Assembly (NCBI GenBank): GCA_035913415.1
Contig: JAMIIV010000004.1
Span: 62,001 to 126,000, forward strand
Length of the DNA stretch: 64,000 nt
DNA from: UBA5070 sp035913415
GTDB lineage: Bacteria; Fibrobacterota; Fibrobacteria; UBA5070
Reading direction: 5' to 3'
How positions within the stretch are numbered: position 1 is the first letter of the stretch; each line of letters begins with the position of its first letter. Positions 1 to 7,709 of the stretch are shown in pieces. The notes under the pieces are model-generated. The model saw nothing but the letters and a program-made list of their open reading frames with translations. It was not told where the DNA came from and ran no database searches. Made by a program: the position numbers and the translations under genes.

Positions 1-467
1 CCGCGAGTGTCATCGGCGACAGCGATCGCGGTATGGAAGCCTGCATAGGCCCCAGCCAGGCCTCCGAGAAAGGTGCTGGTCGCAAGAATGGGACGTCCAT
101 AGACAAGAAGTGGAAACGACGGGATGAAGCCCCACGCGACCGCTCCGAGGAGCGGAGATTCGGCGCGGGCCGCGAGCTTCACAAGCAGGATCGTTCCGAG
201 TATGTCCAGGGCCATGATCAACTGAAAGTTGGAATCTGGAATGGCCCATACGGACCGGTCCGCTGGGGAGGGAGCGTCCAGATGAAGACTTGAGACCTGT
301 GTCGAGGCGCTGTCGGAGATGGATCGACGAGGGATGTGCCCCCCCATTGTGTCTAGTGGCGGAGCCATCCTGAAAGAATCCAGGTTGGGTGACTCGAGGA
401 TGGGTTTGGTCTGCGCGATCGAATCCACAGCGGCCAAGGTGACGGTGAGGAGTGTTGCGAAAATCAT
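1..467 (-). CDS. Small membrane protein, partial (3' end beyond window)
   Basis: The frame opens with ATG at 467 and stays open to the window edge, so about 155 residues are visible and the C-terminus is missing. The start is signal-like (MIFATLLTVTLAAVDSIAQ), followed by a polar stretch to about residue 80. Two or three hydrophobic segments follow (about 82-98, 107-122 and 130-150, Gly/Ala rich). Its layout (short hydrophobic start, polar Asp/Pro-rich linker, Gly-rich membrane segments) matches the gene at 1541-2068, and both have the same 14-base motif 32 bases upstream, so I infer that they are paralogues. No function is recognised. It is divergent from the SbtA-like gene. Confidence 0.6.
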   Translation of the reverse strand, partial: MIFATLLTVTLAAVDSIAQTKPILESPNLDSFRMAPPLDTMGGHIPRRSISDSASTQVSSLHLDAPSPADRSVWAIPDSNFQLIMALDILGTILLVKLAARAESPLLGAVAWGFIPSFPLLVYGRPILATSTFLGGLAGAYAGFHTAIAVADDTR

Positions 468-498
468 GAATCCAGCTTATCACAATGGAATCCGACGA

Positions 499-512
499 GG
501 TTGCCAGTTGGC
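499..512. promoter_or_regulatory. Shared upstream motif, copy 1
   Basis: GGTTGCCAGTTGGC lies 32 bases upstream of the ATG at 467. With the next bases it forms an inverted repeat (GTTGCCA-GT-TGGCAAC, 500-515). The same 14-mer lies at 2100-2113, also 32 bases from the ATG of the related gene. It may be an operator or promoter element; no regulator is known. Confidence 0.4.
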
Positions 513-566
513 AACACCGAATCTCGATCCGGGGCCGCCGACGGCGCGGCAGGTACCTTGCAGGCC

Positions 567-1532
567 ATGGATGTCTCCAGCCTGATCACGAACTTCACGA
601 ATCCGGTCCTTCTCTTCTTTGCGTTGGGCATCGTGGCTTCCCGGTTGCGGAGCGATCTGGAGATCCCCGCGCCCATCGCGAAGTTCCTCTCCCTGTATCT
701 CCTGCTGGCCATCGGCTTCAAAGGGGGGCAGGAGTTGCGGACCAGCGAGTGGAACGCCGAAATCGGACTCTCCCTGCTGGCGGGCCTATTGTTGGCCGCC
801 GTGATTCCCGTCCACAGCTTCTTCCTGCTCAAGCGGAAATTGTCCATCCAGGATGCGGCGGCCATCGCGGCCGCCTACGGTTCGGTCAGCGCGGTGACGT
901 TCGTGTCGGCGGTCGGATTCCTCGAAGGTCGATCCATCGACTTTGGAGGCCACATGGTGGCCGTGATGGCCTTCATGGAGTTTCCCGCGATCATCGTCGG
1001 GGTTCTGCTGTTGCGCCTCTACGAGCCTGCACCCGCGGACGGCCACGGTGGGGGCGGACTCGGGGGCGTCCTGCGCCACTCTCTCACCAACGGGAGCGTG
1101 GTCCTCCTGGTGGGAAGCCTGGTGGTGGGATTCGCCTCCGACAAACAGATGGCCGAAGGCATCAAACCCTTCACCAACGACATCTTCAAAGGGTTCCTCG
1201 CCCTGTTCCTCTTGGAAATGGGCATGGTCTGCGGGCGCAGCCTGGCCAGCATCTTCCGCAAGGGTATCGTCCCCATCGGGTACGCCGTGGTGGCTCCCCT
1301 GGTCCACGGAAGTCTGGTCGCCTGGGGAAGCGGGCTGTTCCTCGACCAGGCAGGAAATCGCTTCCTTCTGGCTGTGCTGGCCGCCAGCGCGTCGTACATC
1401 GCCGTGCCTGCCGCCATGAGGCTTGCCGCCCCGAAAGCCGATCCGGGTCTCTACATCCCGATGGCCCTGGCGATCACCTTCCCGCTGAACCTCGCCGCGG
1501 GGTTCCCGCTGTACTACTACCTCGCCCAGTAG
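567..1532 (+). CDS. sbtA: SbtA-type sodium-dependent bicarbonate transporter
   Basis: 321-residue inner-membrane protein with about 10 hydrophobic segments. It carries the family hallmark regions: SDLEIPAPIAKFLSLYLLLAIGFKGG (about residues 29-54, given here only as a locator), YGSVSAVTF (104-112) and ASYIAVPAAMR near residue 280. The family imports bicarbonate with Na+. The frame extends upstream to a TTG at 501, but those 22 residues are low-complexity and unlike the family, so ATG 567 is preferred. SbtA is often paired with a PII-like SbtB regulator; none is visible beside it. The flanking genes are the two small membrane proteins on the opposite strand. Confidence 0.85.
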   Translation: MDVSSLITNFTNPVLLFFALGIVASRLRSDLEIPAPIAKFLSLYLLLAIGFKGGQELRTSEWNAEIGLSLLAGLLLAAVIPVHSFFLLKRKLSIQDAAAIAAAYGSVSAVTFVSAVGFLEGRSIDFGGHMVAVMAFMEFPAIIVGVLLLRLYEPAPADGHGGGGLGGVLRHSLTNGSVVLLVGSLVVGFASDKQMAEGIKPFTNDIFKGFLALFLLEMGMVCGRSLASIFRKGIVPIGYAVVAPLVHGSLVAWGSGLFLDQAGNRFLLAVLAASASYIAVPAAMRLAAPKADPGLYIPMALAITFPLNLAAGFPLYYYLAQ

Positions 1533-1540
1533 GGGCCAAC

Positions 1541-2068
1541 CTAGGTCCCCCAACAAGACCAAGCGCGCTGGCGAGCGAGTCTCTGGAGGCCCGAGAGGAT
1601 CGGGTCGATGGCGAAGTCCAATCGGACATCGGCCCGATCCCCGGCGGCCCTGGCTTTGGCGTCCACGTTTTTGCCGATCTGATAACCCAAGACCGGCAGG
1701 AGCACCATCACTCCGACGCCTCCTGCCAAGCCCAAGAGCATCTTGGAGCCGTTGCCGGGGCATCCGAGCCCGCAGGCATCTCCGCCCCCGCCAAGCAGAA
1801 TCGCGGTTGGCCCGGCGAGCGCGACACCTGCGATGAAGCCCATCAAACCCAGGGTACCGGCTGCAGAGCCAGTCTGCCCTGATGCTGAGTGGTTCTGGAA
1901 CGAACTGCGCCATGCGGGGGTGGGGTTGAATACATCCTCCCCGATCCCGTCCAGAATTGGGCGATCCAGACGTGCTGGGGTTGAGATCGTGGTTTCGTTG
2001 GAATCCGTTGCGAGCATGGTCGAATCGGATGCACCCAAGATGAAGGCAAGAAGTGCGGCGAGAATCAT
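1541..2068 (-). CDS. Small membrane protein, paralogue of the left-edge gene
   Basis: 175 residues from ATG 2068. It has a hydrophobic N-terminus (MILAALLAFILGASDS), probably a signal peptide or membrane anchor, and a polar linker containing RPILDGIGED near residue 40. Two Gly-rich membrane segments follow (about 71-93 and 110-131), separated by a loop with two cysteines (GGGGDACGLGCPGNG, C99 and C103). The tail is charged. It ends 8 bases from the sbtA stop and is convergent with it. The architecture matches the left-edge gene. Function unknown. The Cys pair between two membrane helices could form a disulfide or bind a ligand, which is speculation. Confidence 0.65.
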   Translation of the reverse strand: MILAALLAFILGASDSTMLATDSNETTISTPARLDRPILDGIGEDVFNPTPAWRSSFQNHSASGQTGSAAGTLGLMGFIAGVALAGPTAILLGGGGDACGLGCPGNGSKMLLGLAGGVGVMVLLPVLGYQIGKNVDAKARAAGDRADVRLDFAIDPILSGLQRLARQRAWSCWGT

Positions 2069-2351
2069 GTGTTCAGCATACCCATTTTCATCGGGGCTTG
2101 GTTGCCAGTTGGCGTGGTCCACCCCGCAGCGCATCGCCAACACCGGCAGGTTTTCGGTTGGCCTGGAGGGCGCATTTGTCCGGGTCGATCTTCCCGACTC
2201 CTCCCGTATTCGCATCGCCACGGCTTCTGGACGGGTTTTGGCCTCACGCGACCTGCCCGCGGACGTCTCCTCGGTGTCGCTTCCCTTGGGACATCGCGGG
2301 ATCGTGGTCGTCTCGTCGGGAAGCCGCGCCGCGAGGTTGTTCGTTCCCTGA
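2067..2351 (+). pseudogene. Orphan C-terminal sorting-like domain
   Basis: The last roughly 70 residues of this frame (about 2137-2351) read like a complete C-terminal beta-sandwich domain: FVRVDLPDSSRIRIATASGR, then VLASRDLPADVSSVSLPLG and a hydrophobic end (IVVVSS...ARLFVP). It resembles the C-termini of the secreted proteins at 32210 and 34366. No catalytic or passenger part precedes it. The nearest ATG (2067) overlaps the start of the divergent gene, so the true start is uncertain. It could be the remnant of a secreted protein whose N-terminus was lost, or a small stand-alone protein. The frame continues open upstream, but that part is antisense to the 1541 gene. Confidence 0.35.
2100..2113. 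promoter_or_regulatory. Shared upstream motif, copy 2
   Basis: Identical to the 14-mer at 499-512 and at the same 32-base distance from the start of the paralogous gene (ATG 2068). A TATGCT hexamer lies between this motif and the ATG on the minus strand and could act as a -10 element. Confidence 0.4.
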
Positions 2352-2447
2352 GTCGGGTGTGATCCCCGCACGTGCCGCGGGGCGTACGGGTGGTTAGGAT
2401 TCACGCCACAAGGTTCAGGGGCGCGACATCGAAAAGCGGGGCAAGAC

Positions 2448-2990
2448 ATGGGCCGGAACAGTCCTTTCCAAGTGCTGATGCTGGTCGTGCTGTCGGGCTC
2501 GATCATGGCCGCGGCCGATGATGCTCTGCGCGATGTCCCGCGCGCCGAAGCCCTCGAACAAAGCTCCCACCTGGTAGCGGCGCACAACACCGGCAAGCGT
2601 GGCTCCATGCGGGAGCGCCAGAAGGAGGGGTACTGGTGCTCCTTCAGCTACGAAGAGTGGGTGCTCGATTCCGTGGTGCGGGGAGCCTCGCCCTGGAAGG
2701 TCGGCGCACGGATCCGAGTCTTCCATGCCGGACAGGACCAGGATTGCTGGCGCGCGAACGAATACCGCACCAGGGGCATCGACATCGGGCTCATGTTGCC
2801 CGTCTACGTTTCGGAGACGAAGCTTCCGAATTCCTACGAACCTGGAGCGCGGGGCATCCTGCTGGGAAGGCTTCGGGGAACGCGGGATTTCGAGCTGGCT
2901 GTCGGGGGGAGCATCGAATCCCCCGACCAGGCGGGCCCCCTGGGACGCGAGTGGGACGGTTTGCACCAGGATGCGGCGTCAGATCGCTGA
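2448..2990 (+). CDS. Secreted protein of unknown function
   Basis: 180 residues from ATG 2448, with a signal peptide (about residues 1-23, MGRNSPFQVLMLVVLSGSIM, cleavage after AAA). The mature part is mixed alpha/beta with no recognised motif. It has two cysteines (one in EGYWCSF near residue 64, one in DQDCW near 100) that could pair in the periplasm. It stands alone between the orphan domain and the convergent gene at 3028. A GC-rich hairpin (2362-2378) sits upstream but lacks a U-run. Confidence 0.6.
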   Translation: MGRNSPFQVLMLVVLSGSIMAAADDALRDVPRAEALEQSSHLVAAHNTGKRGSMRERQKEGYWCSFSYEEWVLDSVVRGASPWKVGARIRVFHAGQDQDCWRANEYRTRGIDIGLMLPVYVSETKLPNSYEPGARGILLGRLRGTRDFELAVGGSIESPDQAGPLGREWDGLHQDAASDR

Positions 2991-3027
2991 CATCCATTGT
3001 GTCGGAAATTGTCTGCAAGGCTCGGGG

Positions 3028-3540
3028 TCAGGGAGCGTCGAGGCCCTCGGGACGGTAGAGCAGGCCATCGTCGATCGTCGACAGCAAAGGGCCCTCCTGC
3101 GGAGGGATGCTCCAGGAGCGCTCACGTGTTCCGAGCGTGTCGGTGTCTCCGGGTTCGATGGCCTGGTGGACATCACCTGAAGGAAGGGCGACGGTGGTGG
3201 TGATGGACAAGCCTGTGCCTCGGTTGCCGTCGTTGCGTTTCCAACGTGTCAGCACGAAGCTGGAGTCCCGCCACTGGAATTCGAGGGTACTGGCTGACGT
3301 TTCCCAGGTGCCGGCGTTCATGGCGTGGCAGAGTTCCACCTCGATGCGTCCGGTATCGGTCTCGATGGAGTTGAACGGCTCGAACTGGAAGGCCGAGAGA
3401 GGGGGCGGGATCAGCGACGTGTTGTCGATCACCACAGTCCAGCGGGCGCCGACGGGAGGCCGCAACGCGACCATCAGCCGCCAGGGGTTGGGATTCCAGG
3501 GAATGCCGCTGGAAGAATCGATGGCGTATCTCGACAGCAA
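3028..3540 (-). CDS. Hypothetical protein, coupled to upstream repeat protein
   Basis: 170 residues. The only good start is TTG at 3540, five bases after the stop of the 3546-4568 gene, so translation is probably coupled. The sequence is rich in beta-type segments (WTVVIDNTSL, IEVELCHAM, STLEFQWRDSSFVLTRW) and Pro, with no signal peptide at this start and no recognised catalytic motif. The C-terminus is Pro/Glu rich. No function is assigned. The start is the weakest part of the call. Confidence 0.5.
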   Translation of the reverse strand: MLSRYAIDSSSGIPWNPNPWRLMVALRPPVGARWTVVIDNTSLIPPPLSAFQFEPFNSIETDTGRIEVELCHAMNAGTWETSASTLEFQWRDSSFVLTRWKRNDGNRGTGLSITTTVALPSGDVHQAIEPGDTDTLGTRERSWSIPPQEGPLLSTIDDGLLYRPEGLDAP

Positions 3541-3545
3541 CGGCT

Positions 3546-4568
3546 TCAGCCCAGCACGAGTCCGCGGCCGAAGGCCAGGAAGTCCTTGTCCAGGACGATG
3601 GCCTCGACCAGGGGCCCGAACACTTCGTGGTTGTCCTCGAAGAGTTCAGGGTCCAGTTCCTGGTCGGGTTCGGTCTCGGCGTTGGTGAACAGGTACAGGT
3701 CCGACTCCGGGAACGCTTCGAGAGCATCACCGAACAAGGTGTTGGCGGTCGGCAGGTCGCCTTCCTGGTGGGCCAGCCAGCACTTCCACCACAGGAACAG
3801 CTCGATGTCCTCGGCGGGAACACCCTCTTCGCTGGAGATCATGCCCAGAAGTTTGCGGGCTTCGGAGGTGTGTTTGCCGGCCAACAGCCAGGTCAGGACC
3901 GCAAGGTAGGCGGTGCCTTCGTTGGGACCCAGGTTCCACGACTCGAGGGCGGCCTCGGCGGCGGCGTCGGTCATGCCGGCCGAAGGGGCTTCCAGCAGGA
4001 GGGCGCCCAGGAAACGCTGGTAGGGGCGCAGGACAATTTCCGGCGCCTTGGAGAGATCGCTGCCCCAACGCTCCTGCAGACGGGTCTTGTAGCCGGAGCG
4101 GACGGCCAGCAGTTCGAGGACCTGCTGCTCGGTGGCGGGGCCTTCCTCCTCGTTGGTTCGCAGCCGAGCGGTCCAGGCGTCCACGCACAGGGGGTCGAGC
4201 TCGATGGCCTTGGTGGCCAGGCGACGCACCTTCGCCAGGTGGTCCCCCTCGTCGCATTCCTCCCAGGCCAGGGCCTGGAAGGCGATCTCCTGCGCCTTCT
4301 CCAAAGGATCCGTCTCGACGATGTCCAGGGCCAGGTCGTCGACGCCCAGATCTTCGCCGAGCGCCTGGTGGAGGAACGCGTCGGCTTCGGTCTCGTCGGC
4401 GAACGGAACGCCGTCATGGAGCAGCAGCGCCCGTCGCAAGGCGCGTTCGGTCAGGTAGTTGTCTTCCCGAGGGGTCTTGGGCGCCGGGGGCGGGGCCGCC
4501 TTGCGCTTGCGGATGGATTCGGCTCGGGCCTTCTGCTTTGCCTGACGGCGCTTGTTCGGTTTGGACAT
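3546..4568 (-). CDS. TPR-like helical repeat protein
   Basis: 340 residues from ATG 4568. The first 35 residues are very basic (MSKPNKRRQAKQKARAESIR) and lead into a helical, acidic protein with TPR-like spacing: EIAFQALAWEECDEG, LATKAIELDPLCVDAWTARL and LPTANTLFGDALEAFPESDL. This resembles tetratricopeptide or ST7-like proteins that act as protein-interaction scaffolds. There is no signal peptide, so it is probably cytoplasmic. It is transcribed toward the hypothetical gene at 3028. The partner is unknown. Confidence 0.65.
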   Translation of the reverse strand: MSKPNKRRQAKQKARAESIRKRKAAPPPAPKTPREDNYLTERALRRALLLHDGVPFADETEADAFLHQALGEDLGVDDLALDIVETDPLEKAQEIAFQALAWEECDEGDHLAKVRRLATKAIELDPLCVDAWTARLRTNEEEGPATEQQVLELLAVRSGYKTRLQERWGSDLSKAPEIVLRPYQRFLGALLLEAPSAGMTDAAAEAALESWNLGPNEGTAYLAVLTWLLAGKHTSEARKLLGMISSEEGVPAEDIELFLWWKCWLAHQEGDLPTANTLFGDALEAFPESDLYLFTNAETEPDQELDPELFEDNHEVFGPLVEAIVLDKDFLAFGRGLVLG

Positions 4569-4686
4569 AGGCTGGCAAAGGTGCGAATCCATCGGCCGAC
4601 CGCGGAGATCCGGTTTGGCTGCGGGGCTGGCGCGGGTCAGTGGGTCGGGAGGCCGACGACAGGGCGACACAAGCCTTCCAGGGGTC

Positions 4687-5490
4687 TCATGGCGCGGGGA
4701 CGAACCGCAGGAAGGCGCCGTCGCCCGAGAGGTCGAGCCATCGGGTGTGGGTATCCTGGCGGACGATCCAACTGTCCTGGAACAGGCTGTACGCACTCCT
4801 GCCGGAAAGCCACGAGGCCAGCGAGGAATCGATGCCCTGGGAAACGAGGGTGGAGGCGTCCGGCCAGGTGAAGCTCTGGAACGGCGTCGCTTCCAGGAGG
4901 TTGCGGGAGGAGTCTTCCAGCCAGGCGCTGTCGGCTCCCAGACGGAGATAGGTGGCAGACGGCGCGCGCCAGCGCCCTGCGGCGAAGCGTCCGGTGCCGT
5001 CGGGCACGAGAGGGACCGAATGGAGGGAGACCACCAGACCGTTGCCGTGGGGTTCGATCAGGATCCAGCCGTCGGGATTGCGGGAGGCCAGGCGTCCTTG
5101 GAGTTGGTCCAGTCGCCAGTGGGGCCCGATGCGCTCGGCGATGCGTCCGTGGTAGAGGGTGTCTTCTGGTCTGTCCGTCCCGGTGGACTGGACCAGGACG
5201 ATCCGATCGGGGGATGGCAGTCGGATGGTCAGTCGGAAACCGTCCATGTCCTTGCCGAGGACCTGGTTTGCCACCCATCCGTTGGGGCGTGACACGAACA
5301 GGATGCTTTCCTTGAGCGTGGTGTCGCGCGACAGGATCGTGTCGGGAAGATGGATGGCCACCGTATCGGTGCGCTGCGACGGCGAGGGAAGCTCGGTGCC
5401 TCCTCCTAGATCGCAACCGAAGAAGAAGCCCACCGACAGGGACAGGGTGATGGAAGCCCGGAAGGTGGCGGGGACGGACGATGGGTTCAT
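4687..5490 (-). CDS. Putative lipoprotein, unknown function
   Basis: 267 residues from ATG 5490. The N-terminus (MNPSSVPATFRASITLSLSV then GFFFGC) has a lipobox-like FFGC at about residue 27, followed by Asp (CDLGGG), so it should be lipidated. The mature part is beta-rich, with many short hydrophobic strands and Asp/Trp turns (GWILIEPHGNGLVVSLHSV, RLGADSAWLEDSSR). No domain is recognised. It is separated by 118 bases from the TPR-like gene downstream and is divergent from the membrane pair at 5628. Confidence 0.65.
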   Translation of the reverse strand: MNPSSVPATFRASITLSLSVGFFFGCDLGGGTELPSPSQRTDTVAIHLPDTILSRDTTLKESILFVSRPNGWVANQVLGKDMDGFRLTIRLPSPDRIVLVQSTGTDRPEDTLYHGRIAERIGPHWRLDQLQGRLASRNPDGWILIEPHGNGLVVSLHSVPLVPDGTGRFAAGRWRAPSATYLRLGADSAWLEDSSRNLLEATPFQSFTWPDASTLVSQGIDSSLASWLSGRSAYSLFQDSWIVRQDTHTRWLDLSGDGAFLRFVPAP

Positions 5491-5627
5491 GGGGCGATCC
5501 TGGGCGGACGGAGGGGGCGGCCGAGACGGAACGTAGACGGCCGCGCGGCGGTGCGCAAGGGCCTCGCGGATGGTTAAGCTTGTGGATGGTTGGCGATTCC
5601 CCTTAGGCCCGATGGAAAGACAATCCC

Positions 5628-6617
5628 ATGGCATCCGAACCCCTGAAGGAGTTCCTTCGCGAGGAATCCGCATCGTGGTACGCCGATGGCTTGATCGAGC
5701 GTTCCACCTTCGAGACCCTGCAGAACAGGTGGGATGCATCGGCCGGTTTCTTTTCGGGGCTGGTGCGGTCCCTTGGGGTGTCGGGAGCCCTGATCGGGTT
5801 CTTCGGCATTTTGGGGTTCGCGACGGCGATGACAGAATCCGAGGCGTTCGCGGTGTTCGTCCTGATGGCCTCCGGGGCGGGGCTGACGGGTTGGGCTTTG
5901 CGATTGCATGCCGATCCCCTCGGACGCTTCGTGCACTCCTCCAAATCGCTCCTGCTTCTGGGCATGGTTCTGGTTTCCACGGGCCTGGCGGTCCTGTTCC
6001 ACCTGCTGGGGCTGGGGTCGGATGCCATCCTCGCCCTCACGGGTCTGGTGGTGTTGCCGTCGCAGTTCTTCCTGGCCTACGGGTTCGGCAATTCCTGGCT
6101 GCTGGGTTACTCGGCCTTGGGACTTTTCCATTGGGCAGGGGCATGGCAGTCCATGATGGGGAGATCCACCTACGGAATCTGGATCGAGGATCCCAAGGTG
6201 ATGGCCTTCGTGGCCGCCACCGCCATCGTGGTGGGCGTCGGACACGAAGGGTGGAAGGCTCCCTGCGGTGAGTCGTTCGGGAGGGTCTGGAAGGCCTTCG
6301 GTCTGGTCTACCTGAACCTCTGCCTGCTGATCGAATCGCTGCGGGGCGGGCAGGGAAACGCCCTGGCCTGGGGTGGATTCCTGGCCGCGCTGTGCCTGGC
6401 GCAGATCGTCGTCGGTGCCCGACGCCACGACGCCCTTTTCCGGGGGTTCGGTATCGTGTTCCTGGCCATCGACGTCTACACGCGTTTCCACGAATCCTTC
6501 TGGGATCGTTTGGAGCTGGGCACCTATTTCCTTGCGGGAGGCGTGGTTCTTCTCGCCACCGGAGTCGCCCTGGAGGCGGGGATGCGATGGCTCGAGCAGG
6601 AAAGGAGCCCGGCATGA
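5628..6617 (+). CDS. DUF2157-like multi-spanning membrane protein 1
   Basis: 329 residues from ATG 5628. The short soluble N-terminus (EFLREESASWYADGLIERST, 'gain-of-turn' pattern ending in LQNR near residue 34) is of the type that opens DUF2157-family proteins. About ten hydrophobic helices follow (residues 40-320). The role of the family is unknown. The stop overlaps the start of the next gene (ATGA at 6614-6617), and both proteins have the same design, so they probably form one complex or arose by tandem duplication. Confidence 0.65.
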   Translation: MASEPLKEFLREESASWYADGLIERSTFETLQNRWDASAGFFSGLVRSLGVSGALIGFFGILGFATAMTESEAFAVFVLMASGAGLTGWALRLHADPLGRFVHSSKSLLLLGMVLVSTGLAVLFHLLGLGSDAILALTGLVVLPSQFFLAYGFGNSWLLGYSALGLFHWAGAWQSMMGRSTYGIWIEDPKVMAFVAATAIVVGVGHEGWKAPCGESFGRVWKAFGLVYLNLCLLIESLRGGQGNALAWGGFLAALCLAQIVVGARRHDALFRGFGIVFLAIDVYTRFHESFWDRLELGTYFLAGGVVLLATGVALEAGMRWLEQERSPA

Positions 6618-7690
6618 GTCCCGGGCGCACGCGCAACCGAAGAGTGCAGGCCGAACTCGACGAGTTGACCCGGCTGGGCGTGCTTTCCACCACCCAGAAG
6701 CATGTCCTGGCGTCGCGGTATCCGACCAGCCCCTGGGACGTGGCCTCGCTGGCGCGCGTCTTCTCCGTGTTCGGCATCCTGCTGGTTGCGACAGGAATTG
6801 TCGTGCTGGTCCGGGAGCATCTCGACTGGTGGCTCGTTTCCGAAGCGTCCCTGGCCACGGGTGGTTTCGCCCTCTTGGCGGGAGGTTGGTTCCTCAAGAG
6901 CAAGGGGCGTCTGCCCTCGACGGCCGAAGCCCTCGAACTGGGAGGAGCGTTGTTCCTCCAGGGGCTGGCCTGGGTCCTGGCCGTGCACCATTCCACGGGG
7001 AGCGGCGATTGGCCGTCCGTCGTAGGGGTCAACACCGTCCTGGCCGTCGGCATCGCCTACGCCGTGGCCAACCGATTGGTCCTGTGGTTGGCCTGCGCGA
7101 ACCTCTTCGTGTGGCTGGGTGGGCGCTCCGGATTCGATTCGGATTGGGGCGCCTACTGGTTGGGCATGGACTGGCCGCTGCGGTACCTGGCCCTGGCCGC
7201 GGCCATGCTGGGAGTCGGATGGTGGCAGTCCACCATCGGGCGGGGGCGGTGGGCCTCTTTCGGTCGGGTGTATCTGCACTTCGGCCTGTTGTGCGGCAAC
7301 CTGGCCTTGTGGTTTCTCTCGCTGTTCGGATCGTACACCGACGGTCATGTCCGATGGACCGGGACGGAGTCGGAGCGTCTGATCTTCTCGGTGTTCTGGG
7401 TATTGGTCTCCTGGGGATGCATGACGGTGGCCGCCCGCACCGGATTGCGTCTGCTGCGGGGCTGGGGCCTCACCTTCCTGGTGATCAACCTCTACACCTT
7501 CTACTTCCAGTTCGTGGTGGCGAACTCCTCCGGTTTGTGGTTCCTGCATATGCTCCTGGTCGGGGGAAGCCTGCTGGCGCTGGGCGCCAACATGGAGCGC
7601 CTGCGCGGTTCCCCGGTCGCCGAGGAAAAGCCTTCGGTGGTATCGCCTCCGGAACAAGGTCCCGACGAGGATCACCTGGGCGGAGCCTGA
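6614..7690 (+). CDS. DUF2157-like multi-spanning membrane protein 2
   Basis: 358 residues. ATG 6614 is chosen because it overlaps the previous stop (ATGA) and has a strong AGGAAAGGAG Shine-Dalgarno. An in-frame ATG at 6587 is less likely. The N-terminal soluble part (ELDELTRLGVLSTTQKHVLA) again matches the DUF2157 pattern. About ten membrane helices follow, and the last 30 residues are a polar Pro/Glu/Asp tail. The end is convergent with the beta-helix gene at 7710. Confidence 0.65.
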   Translation: MSPGRTRNRRVQAELDELTRLGVLSTTQKHVLASRYPTSPWDVASLARVFSVFGILLVATGIVVLVREHLDWWLVSEASLATGGFALLAGGWFLKSKGRLPSTAEALELGGALFLQGLAWVLAVHHSTGSGDWPSVVGVNTVLAVGIAYAVANRLVLWLACANLFVWLGGRSGFDSDWGAYWLGMDWPLRYLALAAAMLGVGWWQSTIGRGRWASFGRVYLHFGLLCGNLALWFLSLFGSYTDGHVRWTGTESERLIFSVFWVLVSWGCMTVAARTGLRLLRGWGLTFLVINLYTFYFQFVVANSSGLWFLHMLLVGGSLLALGANMERLRGSPVAEEKPSVVSPPEQGPDEDHLGGA

Positions 7691-7709
7691 TACATCTCGA
7701 GAGGGAGCC

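Noticed and set aside
137..164. ABC signature loss (LPWGW) in the 14617 ATPase as a defect (residue positions 137-141)
   Set aside because: This variant is typical for the second ATPase domain of YbhF-like exporters, and Walker A, B and the switch His are intact.
2362..2378. GC-rich hairpin as a terminator
   Set aside because: The stem is good but no U-run follows on either strand.
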